64,000 nt of DNA from Allacma fusca (GCA_947179485.1 OX359247.1:35192801-35256800); one strand, 5' to 3'. Positions 51,149-62,777 are shown, counted from the first letter of the stretch. Numbers and translations: made by a program. Notes: generated from the letters alone by a model not told the origin.

Positions 51149-51809
51149 ACATGGAGTTGAGTAATGACACATTGTTTCCCCCCCCCCACAACATCACAAC
51201 AAGGTAAGTATTCTTAATAACATGCATACTGATTGACATGCATGACATTGTAAAAGTAACGCAAGTCGTGTCTTCTATCTAGTAATTTAGATATTTGTTC
51301 CATTTTTCAACCCATAGGTTGTGTTTCCATAGTTCTAGCTCTATATTGTTCGTCTCGTAGGTTCCTCGTCATCATCTGCCTCCGTTTCTTTTTGGACGTT
51401 TTTAGGTTTTGCATGCCGGTGGTCCCTAGTCAAAGCTCATTGGATTAACCCCTTAGGTCTATCTAAAAGAAAATGTTACACCTTGTAAATGACATAAATA
51501 CAACTATATCTATAGTACCTGAGTAATTCGAATTAATTTAATTTTTGTATGGTACAAAACAATCAAACGAGCTGGAGGTGGAGATCTTCATATTTGTAGT
51601 AGTTTCAAAGTTCGAAAAATGATGCGTACTATACAACATATTATGGTAAATTATTGAATATCTTAGGTATGTGCTAGAATGACGAATCTGCACTAGGTAG
51701 GTATTACTAATACTATATCTACTAATTAAATTTAATACTAATATGCATATTTCTCGTCGTACATTCAAATACATCAAGTTTTCACAAGTGAAGCTACATA
51801 TAAATACTG
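51149..51809. other. Intergenic, no gene recognised
   Basis: It contains a run of C at 51,180-51,187 and otherwise AT-rich DNA. It ends where homology to the gene 2 upstream region begins. Confidence 0.5.
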
Positions 51810-52469
51810 TATGTATGTAAACTGTGACATGAATACTTTCTCCGAAAGGTAAGGTAAATTTCATATTTCTGGGGAGGAAATTCAAAAAGTTCCATTTCTA
51901 AACTTGTTTTAATGTTAGGGTAGATTTAACCTTGAATAAATACTGTAGTGAGCAGTCACACAGATTCTGACAGTATGTGAAAGTGACATTGGAATTTAAA
52001 GAGGAAACCACAAAATATTTTTCTCCATCCCCAGCCCAAAGCAGTGCTTGGCACGTGTAGGGGTATCTCGGGTAAATGGGTAAGGGTATGGGTGCTACCC
52101 GGGTACTGATTTAGTGTACCCTAACAATTTCGGATACTACCGGAGAATACTCTGATCAGCTTAAATTTTCGGGTACGGAGGGGGTAAAGGGTACGGATAC
52201 AAGGATTTGAAAATGGATGTATACATGCCGGGTGCTGGTATATGTATCTGTATGTGCAAAAATTTTGTATGCATGTAAATATGTACTGGGTGCCATAAAA
52301 CGTTTCGACCGTCAACCTATAAAAAGGCGAAATGGTAACAAATATTTGAGTTCCCTATATTTTAGCAGTTTCTTCCAGATTTTTCAAAATTAGTTCCTTC
52401 CTCCTAGATCAAAGCCTCTCGAAACAGCGGTCAAGACAGTAAAGCAGACTTTGGTGTACTTTTTTGCTT

Positions 52470-53471
52470 AGGGAGTATGCACATATTACGCTTCACTTTA
52501 CCTCCATTTTTGGACCCTACCCCCCCTTACCGTCATCCCGACGTCATTATTCCTTCACCCCCTGCTCTGTATTATCAAAACCACAGACAAATTAAAACAG
52601 GTTTAATACGTAGCATTTTTATTAATATTATTAGTAAAAAATGAACATTAAGCGTCAGTTTAGCAATCTAGATTCATAACAAATACGCTCTGAATCCAAT
52701 CAGCCACATTTCCAATAACTTCCATCGGTGAGTCCGATGAATCTTCCACTACATTTGCTGTGGACAACTGTATTCGATAACTTTGTACAGCAGATTCGAT
52801 GTTTTTCGAGATGCTTTCTAACGAACTTCAATGAATAGCAGCTTCTTTGTGAGATTCATATGCAATTTTGCTAACAAAATAGTGATTGCAAGTATGGCAG
52901 GTTTGGATTACAAGGTTGTCTTGAATGCTGGGGCTGTAGTAGATATATGGGATAATTTCCAGTTTTCTGTAAATTGCATTTAAGATGACACGAAGCGACA
53001 AACCGCCTAAGTAGGTAGTTCAACCTTCCGGGTTACAAATACGAACTCCAGAAACATCTGCTTAAAGAACACCAGAGCCAGGAGAAACTTCGATATTAAA
53101 CCTTTGTCCAAATTTCTTCGTCAAGGACGACACTAACTGGGATCATGACAACGAATTATTTGCAAAACACAGTGATGTTGACGGACTGACGGAAGTGATT
53201 TTGTAGTCAATCCTCGGAATGCGCTCATGGCTGTCATCGAGATTCGGTCTAATGTATGGATGTTTATAAAATGTATCAGTGGTCTTTCAACAATAAAATG
53301 GCAATGAAAATATTGAGTCTAACAAAAATCCCGGTTTATTCCTTACAATATTGTGATAATCGGCAAAACATCATTAGTAAGGTTACCTCCACCCCCTTGG
53401 TATTCACAAAATCATCAGCTTCAAGACCCCCTCCCTCCCCCAAAAATGAAATGTAATATGTGAATGCTCCC
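52470..53471. mobile_element. PIF/Harbinger-like element (element B), nested
   Basis: The ends are GGGAGTATGCACATATTACG and the complement of GGGAGCATTCACATATTACA (17 of 20 match). TTA directly flanks both sides, a 3-bp target duplication. It lies wholly inside the hAT-like element, so it inserted later. The interior carries a decayed minus-strand reading frame, described separately. Confidence 0.82.
52660..53150 (-). pseudogene. Decayed coding sequence with a C2-H2-like motif inside element B
   Basis: One minus-strand frame is readable over about 160 codons with only a handful of stops. Segments include LTKKFGQRFNIEVSPGSG, ADVSGVRICNPEG, LGGLSLRVILNAIYRKLEII, then TCHTCNHYFVSKIAYESHKE and, after a stop, SLESISKNIESAVQSYRIQL. 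The CHTC...ESHKE...IH spacing could be a C2H2 or ZAD-like zinc-binding site. This looks like the remains of a cargo or element-encoded protein. I cannot name it. Confidence 0.4.
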
Positions 53472-55069
53472 TTACAGGTGTTGCTTTACAGAATTGTTTT
53501 GAACTAATAATTGTAAGTGAAATTTGGAAAGCTTTTGTACTCATCTGTCTTCCCATTTCCACGGTAAATAACCTAGGTTTGGTAGCTCCCTAAAAGGTCG
53601 TGATATTTTACAAATATTGTAAAGGGTATTTTACTTTTGAAATTTTAATGAAAAATTAAACCTCAAAAATATTCTTTCAACCAAAATAAATAGATGGATG
53701 TTTAGAAATTAATATAGAAAATTGGGAAATGCAATTTGTTTTACCACTGCTTCTTCTATGGGCTCATGCTCATGATGCAGATGTACTACCACTTTTAAAT
53801 ATTTTTACAATCCTTTGCATGTTTTGGCTTTCATTCAAATATCCAAGTATCCTCGGTGGAGGCGGAAACCGGATTCAATGAATTTTTCATTTCAAGCAAA
53901 AAGGTTATGTGATTTGTTGTTTAAAAGTAAATGAGCTTCACAGCAACCTTTACGTTTTATAGTCAACAATTAAGTTTTTTTCCTTTCGGTTTTGGCAACC
54001 ATCAAAAGTTTTTGCTCAAAGCGTAACAATCCTAGTGCATGTGGGGCATAATAAAAGATGTGGTACTATGTAGGAATTCAATTTGCTTTAAAGATTTTCA
54101 CCTAGTCCGTTCTGCTTTTAATTTGTAATAAAAACCTGTGGGAAATTTTTAATGGAACTGCAAGTAGCTAATTTCGTTTATAATCGAAACCGCACCCAGT
54201 TTTTTCTACTAGTCATTAAAAATTTTAAATACCGCTCGAGAATACTCGAAATAAGAAACTAAGGTGTGTTACATAATTATATTTAACGTACAACAGCATT
54301 TTAAAAAATCCGTGCACTGCACTGATTTGGGCAAACTTTGTTTGCATGTGCAGGAAATTGGAACTTATATTTAAAGATTTTTAGTAGGGTAGGCAAATGG
54401 AGTTTGATTGTTATCTGTAAAGGACGTATGTCCATACGTCAATCCGTTGGAAAGATATAGCAAATGCAAGATTTTTTGATAATTGTATCCAGAAAATAAT
54501 TTTCAGAGGTCAAACGGTTGACCCTGGGTCAGGGAAAATATCAAAAGGCACATCTAGAAAGTATGTCCGAATTTTTGGGACAAGTCCCATGTCCGTATGT
54601 CATTCCGTTGTTGAGTTGTGCGACTCACAAGATTTTGTAGATGGACGGACGGACGGAAATCACTCGTCTATAAGAAAGTTTCACTTTCTAAAAACTGAAA
54701 GAAGTACCCCGGTAAGAATACGGGTACGAAACGAAGATACCAGAGTATGGGAACAATATTTGAGTATTTCTCGGGTACCGGGACAGTCCGGGTACAGATA
54801 CATGGCTTCATTCATGGCACAGATTACGCTGCAGGTACGCCTACGAAAAATGTGTACACATGCCCTAAGGTAAGGTATATGGGTGTGGGTATAGATACCA
54901 AATACAGCAATACCCGCACTTCGGGTTCGCGTACAGATTTCGCGTATCCATGCCGAGCTCTGGCCTATACAAGTGAAAACTGGAAAATTCTTTTCGATTC
55001 TCATAATAGCTTATCGAATTAATAAATTCGTTCCCTTCCTCTCACACATGGTGACGAATGCTAGTAAGT

Positions 55070-55540
55070 ACTATTTTGTATAAAGTCGCTTTTGTTGTCT
55101 AAAGGTGCAAAAACCAGTACTAAAATGATCCGATTAACAGTTAAAAAGATATAATTAAATTATGGTACATTACCGCATGACGTGGACAATAACCAGGATT
55201 CTTCGAAACTCATGAGTATGCATTGTTCGTTACTTGTTTGCTTTCATTAAATATTTGCACTCCAAAGAACCAATATCCAGAGCACAAAAAAAACACGCAA
55301 TAAGCGGATTTGCAATCATTTTTAAAGTATGGAAACAGGTGCATCGCTGGATAGAGTATCAAATCCTTTTGTTAAAATTATACCAATCCATAAGTACAGC
55401 TACGTCACAACGGTAAAACATTTATTTAGACGCCAGATTGGTTAAACATACAAAATTTTTTAATTGTTTCAATTATCTATACATTATACCAACCAAAGAG
55501 TGACCCTTCAAGGCAAATGTCAACGTAATTACACAAAGCA
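55070..55540. repeat. Upstream block shared with 37,386-37,910 and 38,690-39,150
   Basis: The third copy of the block that precedes genes 2 and 3. Landmarks are GCATCGCTGGATAGAGTATC and TTTATTTAGACGCCAGATT, in the same order and spacing as in the other copies. Confidence 0.75.
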
Positions 55541-55654
55541 AGACAGTCTTTGTATGAAATGGCAATGTTTCAACAGCTGAAAACACCTTCTGCGTTTCAA
55601 AGTTAGAGCAATATTCAGGATAAGAGCACATAGCTACATATTGAATCTATCTAA

Positions 55655-55662
55655 TATATAAA
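55655..55662 (+). promoter_or_regulatory. TATA box of repeat-protein gene 3
   Basis: TATATAAA, 73 bases before the ATG at 55,728. The hAT-like insertion ends about 690 bases upstream, so the core promoter is intact. Confidence 0.75.
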
Positions 55663-55727
55663 ACGATAGGAGAGATTTCAAAATATTACATCTTCAGAAA
55701 CGATCCAGTTACTTCAACCTGAGCAAA

Positions 55728-57844
55728 ATGAGAGCAGTTGTACTTCTCACGATTGTCGCCCTCGCAGCGGTAAGAACATACAATAAATTTATGCGTTCAA
55801 GTACAGATCAATAAAATATTACGATCAATTTATAATCTCATGTTAAATTTAATAATTACAGACATGTCAAGGTGCTTCACTAAAAGTAGAGCGCCAGGCA
55901 GGGTCCCCCATCCAATCGCTTATAAACATCTTGCTGAACCTACAAGACAACGTCCTTAGGCAAATCGTTGAAGCCATACAAGCAATCCTAAAATTCCGCG
56001 AGTCACAACCTACATCAACAACTCTACCTTCACCTACCACGGATTCGCAAAGCGCGGATACAGAAGTACCTGAGGAAGCAACTGAATCTGCAACTGAAGT
56101 CTCGACTGAATCCGATACTGATGCCACTACTGACGCAGCTACGGAATCTGCTACTGACGCAGCAACAGAATCCGCTACTGACGCAGCAACTGACGCAGCA
56201 ACAGAATCCGCTACTGACGCAGCAACTGACGCAGCAACAGAATCCGCTACTGACATAGCTACAGACGCAGCAACAGAATCCGCCACTGACGCAGCAACAG
56301 AATCCGCTACTGACGCAGCAACAGAATCCGCCACTGACGCAGCAACAGAATCCGCCACTGACGCAGCAACAGAATCCGCTACTGACGCAGCAACAGAATC
56401 CGCCACTGACGCAGCAACAGAATCCGCTACTGACGAAGCAACAGAATCCGCTACTGAAGCAGCAACAGAATCCGCTACTGACGCAGCAACAGAATCCGCT
56501 ACTGACGCAGCAACTGACGCAGCAACAGAATCCGCTACTCACGCAGCAACTGACGCAGCAACAGAATCCGCTACTGACGCAGCAACAGAATCCGCTACTG
56601 ACGCAGCAACTGACGCAGCAACTGACGCAGCAACTGACGCAGCAACAGAATCCGCTACTGACGCAGCAACTGACGCAGCAACAGAATCCGCTACTGACGC
56701 AGCAACAGAATCCGCTACTGACGCAGCAACAGAATCCGCTACTGACGCAGCAACAGAATCCGCTACTGACGCAGCAACAGAATCCGCTACTGACGCAGCA
56801 ACAGAATCCGCTACTGACGCAGCAACTGACGCAGCAACAGAATCCGCTACTGACGCAGCAACAGAATCCGCTACTGACGCAGCAACTGACGCAGCAACAG
56901 AATCCGCTACTGACGCAGCTACAGACGCAGCAACAGAATCCGCTACTGACGCAGCTACAGACGCAGCAACTGAATCCGCCACTGACGCAGCAACAGAATC
57001 CGCTACTGACGCAGCAACAGAATCCGCCACTGACGCAGCAACAGAATCCGCCACTGACGCAGCAACAGAATCCGCTACTGACGCAGCAACAGAATCCGCT
57101 ACTGATGCGGCAACAAAATCCGCTACTGACGCAGCAACAGAATCCGCCACTGACGCAGCAACTGACGCAGCAACAGAATCCGCTACTGACGCAGCAACAG
57201 AATCCGCCACTGACGCAGCAACTGACGCAGCAACTGAAGCCGCTACTGAAGCAGCAACTGAAGCCGCTACTGAAGCAGCAACTGAAGCCGCTACTGAAGC
57301 CGCTACTGAAGCAGCAACTGAAGCCGCTACTGAAGCAGCAACTGAAGCCGCAACTGAAGCCGCTACTGAATCAACCACTTCTGTGACGACAACAACTAAA
57401 CCCAATCCAGCTCAAGAATATCAAGATCAAATGCGACTTTGCTTTGGCAAATTCCGAGACCTCACAAGCCAGTTGCTGCAGCAATTGAATAAGATCTCAG
57501 CATTTGTCGAGAAATCAAGAAATACCTACGCTGGATTTATGATTTCAGGTGCAATTAAACGAGTCACAGCTCTGCAACCTATGTGCAGCATTTCTAAAGT
57601 TAGACCACCTTTGGAAATGCTTGTGACTGTAAAGGAAGCACAAACCCAGTTTTCCGGTATCGGAGCCATTATTGGAAAAGTTGCAGAAACTGCACGTCCC
57701 GAGCTTAAAAGTTTACTCGAACCTGCCCTAACCATGGTTAAAGCAGGAGTAGCCAATGCACAAAAAGCAACCGAAACTATTAACACAGCTAGCAAGTCTC
57801 CAATCAATTTGTTGGGCTCCATCTTTGGTTCCATCTTTGGTTAG
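55728..57844 (+). CDS. Secreted Ala/Thr/acidic repeat protein 3 (family unknown)
   Basis: Exon 1 is 55728-55769, identical in protein to gene 2 (MRAVVLLTIVALAA). The intron is 92 bases, with conserved ends and a diverged middle. Exon 2 is 55862-57844, for a total of 674 residues. The array uses mostly TESATDAA with TDAATESA phase slips. It begins with a less regular segment (EVSTESDTDATTDAATESAT) and ends with about 35 TEAA tetrads. The C-terminal domain differs from that of gene 2 only in the hinge (TTTTKPNPAQ instead of TTTAKPNPTQ). Role unknown, as for gene 2. The very high identity to gene 2 outside the array points to recent duplication or gene conversion. Confidence 0.88.
56072..57368 (+). 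repeat. 24-base coding tandem array in gene 3
   Basis: About 54 copies of the 24-base unit encoding TESATDAA. Half-unit (12-base) insertions shift the register repeatedly without changing the reading frame. The last part, about 57,230-57,365, is pure TEAA tetrads, as at the end of the gene 2 array. Confidence 0.95.
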
Positions 57845-57978
57845 ACCCTTCTGTATACCACTTGGTGTTAAATGATTGTAAATTTTTCCGATTATAACAA
57901 CTGTCTACGTTATGAAACTACAAAAATACTTGCAAATCAAAAATATTGGAACCTTTTGATAAATCCGGAGGCCTCAGT

Positions 57979-57984
57979 AATAAA
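57979..57984 (+). terminator. Poly(A) signal of gene 3
   Basis: AATAAA, 135 bases after the stop at 57,844, at the same position as in gene 2. Confidence 0.65.
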
Positions 57985-58109
57985 ATTCATTTTGGCATGA
58001 TAACGACGGTGTACTTCAATTATTTTATTATCTATGTACCTATATTGGTTTAGTTGTACACTGAATTCCCCATATACATAGTGGTTTCCTCTTAGATGGC
58101 ATTCCCTCC

Positions 58110-59691
58110 AGAGGTGTCAATCCTTCGAAGGATTTCCTTCAAAGAAGGCTTCTTGAACGAATTAAGCGATAGCTTTGGCAATTATGAAGGGAACGGAAGG
58201 AAGGCTGAACGAAGGCCTCTGCTCTTTGCAGAAATAATGGAATGTGAAGGAACCGTGGTCGGATATATTCCCTCGGGAGATATTCCCTCCGGAGACAACC
58301 CCTCTGACATAATCCCTCCGTAGATAATCCCTCCAAATATGGAGATAATCCCTCTGTTTGAAACAACAAGGAATTTTCCATGGCAACGCTATGTAGTCAA
58401 TAAATAAAATCAACGCTGGATTAATAATACATTACATTTAGTTCGATTATAAACTACAGTGAATATCGCAAATAGCAGTAGCTTTTATTTAGGCTCAGGG
58501 GTTAGGTTAATGGTCAGGTTTACATTTTCCGGAGTAATCAAACGGGAAAGGAAATTAAAGCATTTGCAATTTACAGCGATTTATTTGTACATTATATGCT
58601 ATCAAGATCACAAACAATTAATTTTAAGGTAGTCGTATAAAAACATTGAAACATGATTGCTGAGTCAGTCAATCGTAGAACTCTCACTCCTGAAGAAAGT
58701 CGTGAAGTCAATCCTGAATAGCTTCGAGGAATTCCGAATGGTTTGTCTCACTTTGAAACAGAGCAAGTAGGAAAAACAATGTTTTCGAATACAATCGGGA
58801 GCAGGTAGAAGTTTACTACTGACTGACCGAGTCTCATTCATTTTGAACTATAGAGCATTGCAGTTTATTTACTAAAGCAAGTCAATGTAATTAGCGAAAT
58901 AAGAATACACGTAGTTTTTTATTGTTTTTGTTATGATTTGGGTGCAACGAATTAGGAATCACAGTTACTATGGCAACTGCAATATAAGTTGCAGTGACTC
59001 CTGCTGTCGTACAACCAACCCATGCGACGGAGGGATAATCTCCAACTACAGGAGGGAATATATCCGGAGGGATTATCACCGGAGGGATTATGTACGGAGG
59101 GAAAATGTCGGAGGGCTTATCTCCATACTCCGAAGGAACATGTTAATTTTACAGCCTTCAAACGCCGTTGGAACTTACAATCCCATCTACTATATTTTAG
59201 GTAAAATCCTTCCGTAACTAAAGTTCATAAACGTGAGTACACCATTACTCAACTGAAAAACATTATTCTTAATATGGCTTAATGTTATTCTAGAAACATT
59301 TATCTCACAATGGCAGAATGATACCCGGAGCATGTAAGCATTTCATTCCTTTCACTGTACATATGTACATAATAATCTACAATAATTGTAATTAATTACA
59401 AGCTAATTAATAGTAGTTTTTCAGAGGTAAGCAGTTGGAATTTTAAAGTTCTGACTTGTGTTAAAAGATTTGGGATAAATACATGAACATGGAAGGAAGG
59501 TAATGCATGAAGGGCATTTAAATATTTTTTGAAGGCTGAAGGAAGGTATATTGCAAGATTTGAACGAAGCAAGGGCAAACGAAGGGTAAATATTCAGAAG
59601 GCTTCATTTTATGAAACGATGAAGGAGCGGATAATTGGAAACGGTCACCCTTCTGAAGGATGAACGAAGGCGATGTCAAATGGACACCTCT
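58110..59691. mobile_element. TIR element with GAAGG outer arms and GGAGGGATTATC inner arms
   Basis: The ends are AGAGGTGTCAAT and the complement of AGAGGTGTCCAT. The outer arms (58,120-58,225 and 59,490-59,670) are rich in GAAGG and GAACGAAGG words in inverted orientation. A second, inner pair of inverted arrays of CCCTCCGGAGATA-like words lies at 58,259-58,352 and 59,026-59,148, which suggests a second element nested inside the first. No clear target duplication and no transposase are visible. Confidence 0.6.
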
Positions 59692-60150
59692 CCATCGTTG
59701 TCGTTCATCAAATTCTTATCCGACTGTTGGATTATTAAGCCTTCCTTGATGTTTCTCAAGAACTGATTTGGTTCTTTTATGATTGATCTGGCGTTGTTAT
59801 ATTACATTTATAAGTATACTTATTTAGTTACAGTTATTGTCTATAAACATTAATAGTATATAGTTAGACATAAATAACACACAATGGCATCTGGCATCCC
59901 TATATAGTGGCAGGATTTTGTCACTCCCACCACTGTATAGGAAATTCACTGTATTTAATGGAAAAGAAAAAGTTTGATATTCACAGTCACCGGTATTATA
60001 AACAAATTAACAGCGACAGAAAAAACGGGTCTGTTGTTTCGGGCATACTGGTTAAGTTAGTTCATACTGGAAAGGAGTACAGTCACAGTGTTGTCCCAAA
60101 TGTTACACCCTAGTCACATTGGCACTCCTACATTTTCCTAGATACGACAA
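59692..60150. other. Non-coding stretch
   Basis: A short gap between two transposons. No domain or splice structure is seen in its frames. Confidence 0.5.
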
Positions 60151-60642
60151 CAAAGATGGGCCTGTTAATTCACCTAGCCAATTTCCTTCTTATAATTAAA
60201 CTAACATAATGCGCCTCCCTATTTGCCTATAATTATAATCCTCGCCAAGTTATCTCCCCCTTTTAAGGAAACGTTCAACTCAACGCCTTCCTTAAATCCT
60301 ATAAGGGCTAAAGAAACACGAAGTTTCTTCCTATAGCACAGGAAACAGGATGACTACCTACATATATCCCTATAAATGTTCTTATAATATTCCTTTTAGT
60401 ATCATGCAACTATACCCTATTAGGAAGTTCAAAACTACTGCTTCCCTACATAAGTACACCTTTAAAGTCCATACAGAAAACCAAAAACCCCGTATGTGTG
60501 TATGTCGAAATATCCTGTACTTAATAATACTATATTTATTTATTACTACGTTGGTCTGTTGGTTTGTTGATCTGTTGGTCTGTTCCACGCTGTAAATTTG
60601 TTACCTCATTGTCGACCAGATGTCCTAACAATCGTGCTATAA

Positions 60643-62777
60643 GGGATGTGCCACAAATGACGTCATTCAAAAATCTTTCAAATTACGACTGACTGACTGG
60701 ATGATCATTCGTCGTCGCAACGAAGGCTGACTGACTGTATATGACGTCATATGTGTATGCATACATGGGTATGCACGCAGGGAGCTTTATTATTCAAAAC
60801 TGGTCTCGTGTGAGAAAAAAATTATAAATTGGTAACAATTAATAGGCTTTGTTTACCTTCTTTTTATTTTTTTTGTTAATAGCAATCGGTAGTGACCATA
60901 ATAAAAGTAGAAGATTTACAATGACTTCTACTGTGAACAAGCGAGAAACAAAAATCATCAGGTACGTGTACTAATTCATTCGTACAACCCTATAGGTCAA
61001 ATATAATTTGAAGTGGCTCACTCATTCGGTCAATAATTTTATAATGATGTAGCAACTAAATTTTACAGTAGAAGAAAAATTTCACCTGTAAAATATTTTA
61101 CATCAACTTACGCCTGTTTGCACCTTCTCTAAAAAAAATTTCATATAAACAAAATCCCAAAGGGGCGTAGTCAGGTATTGTGGTAGTACATGTAGGACAC
61201 CTGTCGGTGATGCAGGTATTAACATGTGTTTATATGTGACCATTCTGATTTCCTTAGGTAAAAAATCTATTCAACAGACGTTATTTGTTAGATGATCGGT
61301 TCAGGCGTATGATTTGAAAAAATTTAAACAACATTCATGTGTACACAAATGCTTATACATACTCTTCCGACAGATGACGCAGTCGATATGTTTTTGTATA
61401 ACTTTTAGTATCAAAGGCGCGTAAATAAATCCACACACATTTCAAATTAAAATAGTTATAGTACAATTATAATTTACCGTTACTTAAATTATGTTGGAAT
61501 TCTCTGTTTAAAAAAACTGACACCAGGTACTCTGTCCAGTATATTACTTATCGATATAACTCTTTGTGACTTTGTGACTTTGTGAATTAGGGATAGTACG
61601 AATGATTTTGGATGCTGAAGTCGTTATTTAAACTTACGAATTCGTACGGGATTTTATGTAAGAGTAACAAAGAGTCTGAGTTAAAAGGGTGCAGGAAAAT
61701 GACGTCATGATATGGGAGCGTCTACATATTACGTCAGCACAAAATACATGAATTACCCAATCACCCACCCTCAAATCATACATGGTCATTTAGTGATACT
61801 TGGACCCACCCACCCTGCTAAATGACGTCACATACATTTACACGCTATGATTCCCCAATGCCCCAAAACTTAAAAGCAGTGAATTTAGCCGTGAATTCAT
61901 ATATTAAAATCAGACGAGACTGAAGGAAGTAATTAGTGTGTAATTTAACATAACAAGACATTCTAAAATCCGGGCTCAAATTTACTGAACGGATTTGTAT
62001 ACGTTGCTGTTTGGATTTGTCCTGGGTCAGGTGGCCAGGAATTGTTGTTACTATTATTCGTAAAAACTTAAATAACGGACATCTCACTGTTTTTGCCCGT
62101 TGAGTTGTTAATCTTTGTAGATGATCTTTGAAATGCACTGAGGAGAGGATTACAATAATCAATAAGAACTTAAAACTATTCATGCTTTTTTGTAAACATT
62201 AGCTTCTTCCCATAGTTTCCGAAGTGCTTGCCACTGATATCCACCATAGTCCTTTGCCCTTGACATTTTAATGTATTATCGTGATGCTTACACAATGTTT
62301 ACTTACTGACCGGCACTAGCACCGATTATTACATCTGGCATTGGCATTGATTAAGAACTAATAATAGAATGATAGAAATTGCCATTTATTGATGTTCCTT
62401 GAATCACTCAAAAATTAAGTGAACTGTAGAATATATGTGAAAATACATTTTCGAGCAGAGAAAATGTGCGACTTCATACAGAACTTCAATTTGTATACTC
62501 GAGGTGTCATCCCATACAATTTTATTTTTCGTGCGTATTCTCTCCGTGTAATAAAATGAGGCTGATGACAGTAATAATGTCATTCGCTCGTATACAGCAC
62601 CCACCCACCTGCGTCATGCAATGTCATACTTCAACTAAATGATGGACCCACTATCGAGCTGACGTAATATGTAGACGCTTTCTATGCATAGGGGACTGAC
62701 TGAGTACGTCATGTTAAATCATCCACGGACAATATGACTGACTGACTAAATGCATGACGTCATTTGTGGCATATCCC
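60643..62777. mobile_element. PIF/Harbinger-like element (element C) with GACTGACT arms
   Basis: Inverted ends match at 23 of 24 bases, starting GGGATGTGCCACAAATGACG on the left. The flanks are TAA on the left and AAA on the right, so a 3-bp duplication is imperfect. Both arms carry GACTGACTGACT runs (60,686-60,740 and 62,690-62,750). Element D is inserted in the middle. Confidence 0.78.
61714..62682. mobile_element. PIF/Harbinger-like element (element D), nested in C
   Basis: The ends are GGGAGCGTCTACATATTACG and the complement of GAAAGCGTCTACATATTACG, both continuing TCAGC. TAT flanks both sides, a 3-bp duplication. The interior shares CACCCACCC blocks with element A, so A and D are relatives. 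It is non-coding as far as I can read. Confidence 0.8.

Larger units (their letters stand above)
52042..54962. mobile_element. hAT-like element with GGGTAC arms, inserted in the duplicated promoter region
   Basis: The ends are CAGTGCTTGGCACG on the left and the complement of CAGAGCTCGGCATG on the right (11 of 14 match). Arms at about 52,060-52,210 and 54,705-54,950 are arrays of GGGTAC, GGGTAT and GGTAAGG words. Comparison with the paralogous locus shows exactly this segment as extra: the empty site there is GCCCCTCA, and the flanks here are GCCCAAAG and GCCTATAC. This fits a partly decayed 8-bp target duplication. A PIF/Harbinger-like element is nested inside at 52,470-53,471. No hAT transposase frame is visible. 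Confidence 0.83.
51810..58000. repeat. Segmental duplication, copy with gene 3 (interrupted)
   Basis: Homologous to 38,330-42,060, with a 2.9-kb insertion at 52,042-54,962. Similarity is moderate upstream and almost complete across exon 1, both ends of exon 2 and the start of the 3'UTR. Confidence 0.9.
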
